In this document: positions 6,908 through 13,316 of the stretch, in pieces | Numbering within the stretch: position 1 is the first letter of the stretch | Layout: each line of letters begins with the position of its first letter | Assembly (NCBI GenBank): GCA_017416665.1 | Contig: JAFQBO010000217.1 | Location: 1 to 13,316 of the forward strand | Reading direction: 5' to 3' | Source of the DNA: Oscillospiraceae bacterium | Lineage (GTDB): Bacteria > Bacillota > Clostridia > Oscillospirales > Ruminococcaceae | Length of the DNA stretch: 13,316 nt | Made by a program: the position numbers and the translations under genes | Notes under the pieces: model-generated | The model's database searches: none | The model's input: the letters and a program-made list of their open reading frames with translations, nothing else | Told to the model about the DNA's origin: nothing

Positions 6908-8044
6908 ATGAGTATTTATCTTGACAATGCCGCTACAACAAAACCATGCAGTGAAGCTGTAAAGGCTGTATGCGACTGCATGGAGGAAAACTTCGGAAAT
7001 CCGTCCTCACTTCACAGAGCAGGACTAAATGCACAGATCGCTGTTGACAATGTAAGAAAAATCATAGCAAAATCAATAGCCGCAGATCCTTCATGTATAT
7101 ACTTTACATCAGGTGCAACCGAAAGCAACAATATGGCAATAATCGGTTCAGTAGGTGTTTACGGCAAAAGAAAGCCGAGAATTGTCACTACTTCCATAGA
7201 ACACTCCTCTGTTGAAAAGGCTATGGAACATCTTGAACAGAACGGCTTTGAGATTGTCAGAATTTCTCCCGACAGAAACGGTGAAATCTCCCACGAAAGA
7301 ATTGTAAATGCCGTTGACGAAAATACTTGTCTTGTAAGCATTATGATGGTAAACAACGAAACCGGATATATTCTTCCTGTACGCAGAAGTTTTTACGGCA
7401 TAAAAAAGCTTTATCCGCAGTGCATCACACATTGCGATGCTGTACAGGGTTTTATGAAAATACCTTTTAAAGTATCCGAACTCAATGCAGATATAATCTC
7501 CTTTTCGGGACACAAAATTCACGCCGGAAAAGGTATCGGCGGACTTTATCTCAAAAAGGGCATCAGACTTCAGCCACACATTTTCGGTGGTGGACAGGAA
7601 AAAGGTATCCGCTCAGGAACTGAAAATGTTCCGATGATAGCATCAATGGGTGCCGCAGTAAAGATACTCAGTAAAAACATTTCCGAAAGATACAAAAAAG
7701 CCACTGACCTTAAAGAAAAACTTTGCAGTAAGCTGTCAGTAATCGACGGAATATACATAAACTCTCACGAAGATGCAAGTCCTTATATCGTAAATATTTC
7801 AATTCCGGGAATACGTTCGGAAATAATGCTCCACTTCCTTGAAGAAAAAGGAATTTACGTTTCAAGCGGTTCAGCATGTTCAAAAGGAGCAAAAAGCGGT
7901 GTCTTAAAGGAATTCGGACTAAACGACAGTTTTTCAGACTCGGCTGTAAGAATCAGCTTTTCACATGAAACAACCGTTTCTGAACTTTCACAGTTTGTAA
8001 AAGCTGTTGAAGATGCTAAGGAAAGTCTTGTAAAAAGCAGATAA
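6908..8044 (+). CDS. Cysteine desulfurase (NifS/IscS family)
   Basis: 378 residues, full length. This PLP enzyme takes sulphur from L-cysteine, giving alanine and an enzyme persulfide. Visible signatures: YLDNAATTKP at the N-terminus, SGATESNN at 68-75, the PLP-stacking His99 (EHSS), Asp177 and Gln180 (HCDAVQG), the PLP lysine Lys203 (SGHK), RSGTENVP at 235-242, and the persulfide Cys324 in SSGSACSKG. ATG 6908 follows GGAGAAA. thiI lies directly downstream, the same pairing as nifZ-thiI in Bacillus, so its most likely job is to supply persulfide to ThiI for tRNA 4-thiouridine. No scaffold such as iscU is adjacent, which argues against a dedicated Fe-S operon, though a second role cannot be excluded. 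Confidence 0.95.
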   Translation: MSIYLDNAATTKPCSEAVKAVCDCMEENFGNPSSLHRAGLNAQIAVDNVRKIIAKSIAADPSCIYFTSGATESNNMAIIGSVGVYGKRKPRIVTTSIEHSSVEKAMEHLEQNGFEIVRISPDRNGEISHERIVNAVDENTCLVSIMMVNNETGYILPVRRSFYGIKKLYPQCITHCDAVQGFMKIPFKVSELNADIISFSGHKIHAGKGIGGLYLKKGIRLQPHIFGGGQEKGIRSGTENVPMIASMGAAVKILSKNISERYKKATDLKEKLCSKLSVIDGIYINSHEDASPYIVNISIPGIRSEIMLHFLEEKGIYVSSGSACSKGAKSGVLKEFGLNDSFSDSAVRISFSHETTVSELSQFVKAVEDAKESLVKSR

Positions 8045-8047
8045 CAC

Positions 8048-8077
8048 TTGACAGTATCTGATTTCTTATGTTATTAT
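8048..8077 (+). promoter_or_regulatory. Possible promoter for thiI and downstream genes
   Basis: A perfect TTGACA (8048-8053) lies three bases after the desulfurase stop, with TATTAT (8072-8077) at an 18-base spacing. It could give the thiI-sortase genes transcription in addition to read-through from the desulfurase promoter. Confidence 0.5.
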
Positions 8078-8104
8078 ATAGGATAAAATACGGAGGATAA
8101 TTGA

Positions 8105-9283
8105 ATGCAGGAAATTATACTTATAAAGTACGGTGAAATGGCACTCAAAGGTATGAACAAAAGATCCTTTGAGGACGTTCTCGTAAAAAATATCAGAAGA
8201 CGAATAAAGTCACTCGGAAAAACCGAAATCACAAGAGCACAGTCAACCATCTATCTCAAGCCTGCCGATGAATGTTTCGATGTAAACGAGGCTATGGACA
8301 GACTTAAAAAGGTTTTTGGTATTGCGGCACTCTGCCGTGCGGCTGTATGCGAAAAGGATTTTGAAGATATTTCAAAGGTTGCGTGTGAATACATTGACGA
8401 AACACTCACCTATGCAAAAACCTTCAAGGTAAACGCAAAGCGTTCGGACAAGGCATTTCCTATGAAATCACCTGAAATATGCCGTGAACTCGGCGGTGTA
8501 CTTCTCGGAAAGTTCAATCATCTCAATGTTGATGTAAACAATCCTGAAATTACGGTTACAGTTGAAATCCGTGACACAAATGCTTATGTTCACGCTGAAA
8601 ACGTAAGAGGTGCAGGCGGACTTCCTGTCGGCACAAGCGGTCATGCTATGTTATTACTGTCAGGCGGTATTGACAGTCCTGTTGCCGGCTATATGATGGC
8701 CAAAAGAGGCGTTCACATTTCGGCTATACACTATATCAGTCCGCCTTATACATCAGACAGAGCAAGACTTAAAGTTGAGCAGCTTTGTGAAAAGATTACT
8801 CCGTACTGTGGAAGCATCGCATTTTTCTGTGTTCCTTTTACTAAGATACAGGAAGAAATCAAAAACAACTGTCCAGAAGAATTTTTCACTATTATTATGA
8901 GACGACTTATGATGAAAATTGCTCAGAAAATCTGTGAAAGAGAAAAATGTCTGGCACTTATTACAGGTGAAAGCGTAGGACAGGTTGCAAGTCAGACTAT
9001 GAACGCTCTTATGTGTACCGATGCTGTATGTGAAATTCCTGTTTTCCGTCCGCTTATCGGTATGGATAAAACAGAAATCATCGAAATTTCAAGAAAAATC
9101 GACACATATGAAACTTCAATTCAGCCTTATGAGGACTGCTGTACAGTATTTACACCAAAGCATCCCAAGGTAAGACCTCTTGTTGCCGATGTTGAAGCGG
9201 CTGAGGCAAACTTCGACTTTGAACCACTTCTTAATGAAGCTGTCGAAAAAACAGAAATCAAAATATTTAATCCGGACTTTTAA
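8105..9283 (+). CDS. thiI: tRNA 4-thiouridine synthetase ThiI
   Basis: 392 residues, the form without a C-terminal rhodanese domain usual in Firmicutes. With ATP it adenylates uridine 8 of tRNA and replaces the oxygen with sulphur from a cysteine desulfurase; it can also serve thiamine thiazole synthesis. The N-terminal ferredoxin-like part (YGEMALKG at 9-16) leads into a THUMP domain (about 60-165, with NPEITVTVEIRD), then the PP-loop ATP site SGGIDSP at 186-192. FRPLIGMDKTEI at 314-325 and PYEDCCTVFTPKHP at 341-354 are family motifs. ATG 8105 follows CGGAGGA. The partner desulfurase lies 60 bases upstream, and the PncC-sortase gene starts 17 bases downstream, probably on the same transcript. 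Confidence 0.96.
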   Translation: MQEIILIKYGEMALKGMNKRSFEDVLVKNIRRRIKSLGKTEITRAQSTIYLKPADECFDVNEAMDRLKKVFGIAALCRAAVCEKDFEDISKVACEYIDETLTYAKTFKVNAKRSDKAFPMKSPEICRELGGVLLGKFNHLNVDVNNPEITVTVEIRDTNAYVHAENVRGAGGLPVGTSGHAMLLLSGGIDSPVAGYMMAKRGVHISAIHYISPPYTSDRARLKVEQLCEKITPYCGSIAFFCVPFTKIQEEIKNNCPEEFFTIIMRRLMMKIAQKICEREKCLALITGESVGQVASQTMNALMCTDAVCEIPVFRPLIGMDKTEIIEISRKIDTYETSIQPYEDCCTVFTPKHPKVRPLVADVEAAEANFDFEPLLNEAVEKTEIKIFNPDF

Positions 9284-9300
9284 ATAAAGTTGGTGAAATT

Positions 9301-10896
9301 ATGAAAAATTCAGATATGAACCCCGAAAAAAAGGGTCATCACGCCAAAGTAACCCCTGAAACTCTTGACAAGCTTGTAGGAGATGTAGTAAAATTATTTT
9401 TAGATAAAAGTATAACTATTGCTACGGCTGAAAGCTGTACGGGAGGACTTTTATCTGAACTTATTACATCAGTACCCGGTGCGTCAAAGATTTTTGAAAT
9501 TGGCGTGTGTACCTATTCAAACAAAATAAAACATGAATATCTCGGCGTTCCGAAAGCGTTGTTCAAGCAATACGGTGCTGTCAGCAGACAGGTAGCCCTT
9601 GCGATGGTTGACGGACTTCAGAATCAGTCTGGAGCTGACATCTGTATATCTGTTACAGGTATTGCAGGTCCGGGAGGCGGTTCGCCCGAAAAACCTGTAG
9701 GAACTGTATTTGTCGGAATAAGCTGCGGAAGAAAGCGTATCGTAAAGCTTCTGAAGCTTTGGGAGCTTGAGGACAAAAGCCGTGACAACATAAGAATGAA
9801 TGTGGCTTACAGAGTCTTTGAATTTCTGGGACAGATGGTTGCGGCAATGCCTGAAAATCTGCCCGAAAGCAGACAGCCTGAATCAAGCGGAAAACTTGTA
9901 CTGAAAAGACTTATCCCGTGGAAAGGTGACGACACTTCACAGATAGTGCGAAAAGTCGTATTTTTAGGCTCTGTCATTATCTTTACTGTTTGTCTGTTTC
10001 TTATTGTCGATTATTACTGGGGCAACTACAAAAACAAAAAGCTTACAGAAGATCTCCGTAACATTGTAAGTGAGGTTGAAACAGTACCACCGACAACAGA
10101 AGCTACAGAAGATGTTATTGAAACGACAGAAAAGGTATGGACGCTCCGTGATACGGCAAAAAAACTACTTGAGATCAACAATGATGTTGTGGGATATATC
10201 AGCATTCCTGATACAGATATAAGCTATCCCGTTGTCCAGAGACGTACAGAGGACGGCAACAACTACTACATTGACAAGAACATCAACGGCGAACAGGCTG
10301 ATGCAGGTTCTATCTTCCTTGACAACAGAAACTACTTTGACTATATTGTTGACGGTGTTAAGGCACTTGAAAACTCACACAATCTTATAGTTTACGGTCA
10401 TGAAATGAAGGACGGCTCAATGTTCGGCACACTCAAGTACTACAAGGATCAGGAAGGCTACTACAGTGAGCATCCTATTATAGAATTCAGTTCAAACTAT
10501 GAAACATACAAATACAAAATTTTTGCATACTTCATGGTTGACGCCGAGGATACCACAGACACACAGTTTGACTGCTGGAATACTCTTAACTTTGAAAGTG
10601 AAGAACAGTTCTACGAATATGTAAACAATGTAAAGAAACGTTCGTTTGAATTCAACGACGTTGATGTAAGATACGGCGATCAGCTGCTGACACTTCAGAC
10701 ATGTCACAGTATGTTCCCGACAGCAAGATTCTATGTTATGGCAAGACTTGTAAGGGAAGGCGAAGATCCGTATGAAGGTACAGACAATGTAAGGAAAAAC
10801 GACAACATTCTCTGGCCATCGGTATATTACGAATGGAACGAAAACAATTACGATCCGGATGCAGAGTTTGAAAGCTATCCTCTGACAACGGATTGA
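9301..10896 (+). CDS. Fusion of CinA C-terminal/PncC amidase domain with class B sortase
   Basis: 531 residues in one uninterrupted frame. Residues 18-182 are a complete CinA C-terminal (PncC) domain, which in characterised members deamidates nicotinamide mononucleotide: AESCTGG at 43-49 with the presumed nucleophile Ser45, YSNKIKHEYLGVP at 72-84 with Lys77, SVTGIAGPGGG at 117-127 and KPVGTVFVGI at 131-140. The usual N-terminal molybdopterin-binding domain of CinA is absent. A basic linker (183-217) leads to one transmembrane helix at about 218-238, then a Thr/Glu-rich stalk (255-278) and a class B sortase (about 280-485): His367 (YGHEM), Cys468 (TLQTC) and Arg476 (TARF). By the positive-inside rule the amidase faces the cytoplasm and the sortase the outside. 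ATG 9301 has a weak GTTGGTG site; ATGs at codons 179 and 183 could allow a separate sortase product. No sorting-signal substrate lies in the window. Confidence 0.92.
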   Translation: MKNSDMNPEKKGHHAKVTPETLDKLVGDVVKLFLDKSITIATAESCTGGLLSELITSVPGASKIFEIGVCTYSNKIKHEYLGVPKALFKQYGAVSRQVALAMVDGLQNQSGADICISVTGIAGPGGGSPEKPVGTVFVGISCGRKRIVKLLKLWELEDKSRDNIRMNVAYRVFEFLGQMVAAMPENLPESRQPESSGKLVLKRLIPWKGDDTSQIVRKVVFLGSVIIFTVCLFLIVDYYWGNYKNKKLTEDLRNIVSEVETVPPTTEATEDVIETTEKVWTLRDTAKKLLEINNDVVGYISIPDTDISYPVVQRRTEDGNNYYIDKNINGEQADAGSIFLDNRNYFDYIVDGVKALENSHNLIVYGHEMKDGSMFGTLKYYKDQEGYYSEHPIIEFSSNYETYKYKIFAYFMVDAEDTTDTQFDCWNTLNFESEEQFYEYVNNVKKRSFEFNDVDVRYGDQLLTLQTCHSMFPTARFYVMARLVREGEDPYEGTDNVRKNDNILWPSVYYEWNENNYDPDAEFESYPLTTD

Positions 10897-10923
10897 TAAA
10901 AAGTCAGAAAAGAAGGAATAAAT

Positions 10924-11850
10924 ATGTTTAATTTTAAAAAAATCACAGCATCAGCTGTACTTATTACTGCCCTGCTTTCATCTGCTGTTATGACAGGCTG
11001 TAACGAAAAAACAGAAACGACTTCATCAACACAGGCAGCTGATGAACTTGCACCGACAGAAGCTGTAACAGAAGCTGTACAGGAAGGCTGGCCTGATATT
11101 GAGACGTTTTCAGCAGAGCCGTGCGGTATGAGCGGACGTGCAAGATCATTGCAGACAATCAATGATGAGGTTATCGGCTACATCTCAATTCCTGAAACAT
11201 ATGTTGATTACCCTGTAACACAGTGCGGTGACAACGAAGGCTACATGCATACTGACCTTTACGGCGGTTATCTCGATTCAGGTACTATTTTTATGGATTA
11301 CCGTGATTTCTTTATGCCTGATGAAAGCAAACAGTCAAATAACCTTGTACTTTATGGTCACAATATGTTAAACGGCACAAAGTTTGCATCACTCCATGAC
11401 TACAGACAGGATGATTCTCTTTACGGAAAGAGTCCGATTATCGAATTCAGTTCAAACTATGTAGACAATAAGTATGTCATTTTTGCTTACTTCCTTACAA
11501 GCGGAAGCTATGGTGACAGTGCATACGGCGAAGAATTCGCTTACTGGGATATGCAGAACATGAACGAAAAGGAATTCAAGGAATATGTCGACACATGTCG
11601 TGAACGTTCATATATCTCACCTGATATTGATGTTGAATACGGCGATCAGATTATCACTCTCCAGACATGCCACATGGACGAAGATAACTCACGTTTCATT
11701 GTTATAGGCAGAAAACTCCGTGACGGCGAAAAGCCTGAAGACTTCATCGGCAAGGTTTCTGCGTCTGACAGCAGTGAAGACGAAGAAGAAGAAAAGGACG
11801 AAGAACAGCAGGAAGAGCAGGAAGACAGCGAAGAAGAAGCTGAAGAATAA
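10924..11850 (+). CDS. Class B sortase, probably lipoprotein-anchored, with acidic C-terminal tail
   Basis: 308 residues. Residues 1-25 are a signal peptide ending in MTG-Cys26, a lipobox, so the protein is probably tethered by lipid; sortases normally use a transmembrane anchor. A Thr/Glu/Ala-rich stalk (27-55) precedes the class B sortase domain (about 75-265): His146 (YGHNM), Cys249 (TLQTC) and Arg257 (SRFIV) form the active site for transpeptidation of a sorting motif onto an amine acceptor. Residues 283-308 are almost only Glu, Asp, Ser and Gln, an unusual acidic tail that may bind calcium or keep the enzyme off the wall. It starts 27 bases after the PncC-sortase gene with AGAAGGAA as binding site and looks like a duplicate of that sortase: both share SPIIEFSSNY/HPIIEFSSNY and KYxIFAYF. 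Confidence 0.9.
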   Translation: MFNFKKITASAVLITALLSSAVMTGCNEKTETTSSTQAADELAPTEAVTEAVQEGWPDIETFSAEPCGMSGRARSLQTINDEVIGYISIPETYVDYPVTQCGDNEGYMHTDLYGGYLDSGTIFMDYRDFFMPDESKQSNNLVLYGHNMLNGTKFASLHDYRQDDSLYGKSPIIEFSSNYVDNKYVIFAYFLTSGSYGDSAYGEEFAYWDMQNMNEKEFKEYVDTCRERSYISPDIDVEYGDQIITLQTCHMDEDNSRFIVIGRKLRDGEKPEDFIGKVSASDSSEDEEEEKDEEQQEEQEDSEEEAEE

Positions 11851-11860
11851 TACATACAAT

Positions 11861-11897
11861 AACAGGCATTGCTGTGTTTTTACAGCAATGCCGTGTT
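11861..11897 (+). other. Long intercistronic hairpin without U-tract
   Basis: GGCATTGCTGT (11865-11875) pairs perfectly with ACAGCAATGCC (11882-11892) around GTTTTT, and AACA/TGTT extend it with one bulged base. No run of T follows on either strand, so it is more likely a processing or stability element, or a weak terminator, between the sortase and the phosphorylase genes. Confidence 0.7.
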
Positions 11898-11914
11898 GTA
11901 TACGGAGGTATTTT

Positions 11915-13216
11915 ATGAACATTATCGATATTATTGTAAAAACAAAGCGCAAAGAAAAACTCAGCCGTGAGGAAATTACCTGGATGATTGACAGCTATGT
12001 TGAAGGCATTATTCCCGATTATCAGATTTCAGCATGGCTTATGGCGGTATGCTTTAACTCGCTCAGCGAAGAAGAAACATTTTACCTTACCGAGGCTATG
12101 AGGGATTCAGGTGACAAGCTTGATTTAAGCGGTGTTGACGGTGTTACTGTCGACAAACACAGCACAGGCGGTATTGGTGACAAAACAAGTCTTATTATAG
12201 CACCTGTCTGTGCGGCGTGCGGACTCCGTGTACCGAAAATGTCCGGCAGAGGTCTCGGCTTTACAGGCGGTACTATTGACAAGCTCGAAAGTATTGAGGG
12301 ATTCCGTGTAAATGTTGACTTTGAAGACTACATCAATATTATAAACAAAAACGGTGCGGCAATAATCGCACAAAGTGGGCATCTTGTTCCAGCAGACAAA
12401 AAGCTGTATGCTCTCCGTGATGTTACGGGTACAGTTGACAGCATTCCGCTTATTTGTTCAAGTATTATGAGCAAAAAGCTTGCAACAGGTGCTGATTGTA
12501 TTCTGCTTGATGTTAAAACAGGTAGTGGTGCATTTATGAAAACAGCTGAAGATGCACAGAAGCTTGCGGAGCTTATGGTTAAAGTCGGAAAAAGCTGTAA
12601 CAAAAAGTGTTGTGCCGTCATAACCGATATGAACGAACCACTTGGAAATGCTGTCGGAAACTCACTTGAAGTTATTGAAGCGTGTGAAATCCTTTCGGGC
12701 AGACAGAAAGACCGTCTTTATGACCTTTGCATGATACTTTCAGCAAATATGCTTGAACTTGGTGGTTTTGGCAATTATGACAGTTGTCTTGAGATGGCAA
12801 AGGAAAAGATCGAAAACGGTCAGGCACTTGAAAAGCTTGCTGACATGATAGAGGCACAGGGCGGTAACAGAAACACTGTTTACGACAGTTCATTATTTGC
12901 ACAGCCACAGTACAGCCTTGAAATCAAGTCAGATTCAGACGGCTTTATTTCACAGATAAACAGTGAAGAAATAGGCATGTCAGCACTTATGACGGGTGCA
13001 GGAAGAAAGTCAAAGGAAGACACAATCGACTTCACAGCAGGTATTGTTCTTAACAGGCATGTCGGTGATGCAGTTAAAAAAGGAGATGTTCTTATGACAC
13101 TTTATTCTTCAACTGTTACAGATCTATCCTTTGCAGGTGAAAGAGCATTAAATGCTGTGTGCATACAGTCAGAAAAGGTTACAGTCGGCAATGTTCTTAT
13201 AAATACAATAAAATAA
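11915..13216 (+). CDS. pyn: Pyrimidine-nucleoside phosphorylase
   Basis: 433 residues from ATG 11915, which follows a perfect GGAGG (11904-11908). The open frame extends upstream to 11720, but that Lys-rich part is the shadow of the acidic sortase tail and is not used. The enzyme splits uridine, thymidine or deoxyuridine with phosphate into base and (deoxy)ribose-1-phosphate, a cytoplasmic salvage step. The family signature SGRGLGFTGGTIDKLES lies at 110-126, the phosphate-binding KHSTGG at 81-86, and base-contacting RDVTGTVDS at 168-176 and KKLATGADCILLDVKTGSGAF at 187-207 (Arg168, Lys187/188). The normal length of about 430 and the intact motifs indicate an active enzyme. It may be read from the thiI-sortase transcript through the preceding hairpin. 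Confidence 0.95.
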   Translation: MNIIDIIVKTKRKEKLSREEITWMIDSYVEGIIPDYQISAWLMAVCFNSLSEEETFYLTEAMRDSGDKLDLSGVDGVTVDKHSTGGIGDKTSLIIAPVCAACGLRVPKMSGRGLGFTGGTIDKLESIEGFRVNVDFEDYINIINKNGAAIIAQSGHLVPADKKLYALRDVTGTVDSIPLICSSIMSKKLATGADCILLDVKTGSGAFMKTAEDAQKLAELMVKVGKSCNKKCCAVITDMNEPLGNAVGNSLEVIEACEILSGRQKDRLYDLCMILSANMLELGGFGNYDSCLEMAKEKIENGQALEKLADMIEAQGGNRNTVYDSSLFAQPQYSLEIKSDSDGFISQINSEEIGMSALMTGAGRKSKEDTIDFTAGIVLNRHVGDAVKKGDVLMTLYSSTVTDLSFAGERALNAVCIQSEKVTVGNVLINTIK

Positions 13217-13233
13217 ATTTCACAAAATATACA

Positions 13234-13262
13234 TTGACTTATTATAAAATGAGTAGTAAAAT
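13234..13262 (+). promoter_or_regulatory. Promoter for the gene beyond the right edge
   Basis: TTGACT (13234-13239) and TAAAAT (13257-13262) with a 17-base spacer. Transcription would start near 13269, at the foot of a short hairpin AAGAG-TTCAG-CTCTT (13269-13283). Confidence 0.68.
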
Positions 13263-13301
13263 ATAAGTAAGAGTTCAGCTCTTGAATTATTTGAAGAATA
13301 T

Positions 13302-13316
13302 GGAGGACGATAATCA
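13302..13316 (+). promoter_or_regulatory. Ribosome binding site of a gene starting at the right edge
   Basis: GGAGG at 13302-13306 is followed nine bases later by A at 13316, the last base, which would be the first base of an ATG if TG follows. No coding sequence of this gene is inside the window. Confidence 0.55.

Noticed and set aside
11720..11914. N-terminal extension of the pyrimidine phosphorylase
   Set aside because: It is the shifted frame of the acidic sortase tail (Lys-rich as expected from GAA repeats) and crosses the hairpin; the ATG at 11915 has a perfect binding site.

Overview
The window looks like chromosome from a gut or rumen Ruminococcus-like Firmicute (Clostridia, Oscillospiraceae). 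The reasons are the A+T-rich base composition, strong Gram-positive type promoters and GGAGG-type ribosome binding sites, a cysteine T-box riboswitch, two secreted proteins carrying type I dockerin modules (the mark of cellulosome- or amylosome-forming ruminococci), and class B sortases. The species cannot be fixed from the sequence alone.

Left part, minus strand (1-4050). A consensus promoter and a T-box leader with a UGC (Cys) specifier drive a tight operon: cysE (serine acetyltransferase), a small FUSC/DUF939-like membrane protein whose start overlaps the end of cysE, cysS (cysteinyl-tRNA synthetase), and a membrane-anchored cyclophilin-like protein that has lost the usual catalytic residues. 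Beyond it, with its own promoter, lies the N-terminus of a lipoprotein that may be a second cyclophilin-like protein and is cut by the window edge. The operon couples cysteine synthesis and use to the charging of tRNA-Cys.

Middle, plus strand (4145-6796). A divergent promoter drives two secreted dockerin proteins that end at a strong terminator. The first has an N-terminal dockerin and a chymotrypsin/V8-like serine protease domain with an intact triad. The second has an unrecognised domain, a Thr-rich linker and a C-terminal dockerin. Both should dock onto a cohesin scaffold. The central ~1.5 kb of this pair is much more A+T-rich than the dockerin-coding ends, so the pair is compositionally mosaic.

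Right part, plus strand (6827-13316). A NifS/IscS-type cysteine desulfurase is followed by thiI; together they make a sulphur relay for 4-thiouridine in tRNA and possibly thiamine. thiI runs directly into an unusual 531-residue protein in which a complete CinA C-terminal (PncC, nicotinamide-nucleotide amidase) domain is fused through one transmembrane helix to an extracellular class B sortase. A second class B sortase follows, apparently anchored as a lipoprotein and ending in a very acidic tail. A hairpin separates it from pyrimidine-nucleoside phosphorylase. The window ends with a promoter and ribosome binding site for a gene just outside.

The main items of interest are the PncC-sortase fusion, the lipoprotein sortase beside it, the mosaic dockerin-protease pair with its unknown partner, and the catalytically degenerate cyclophilin.
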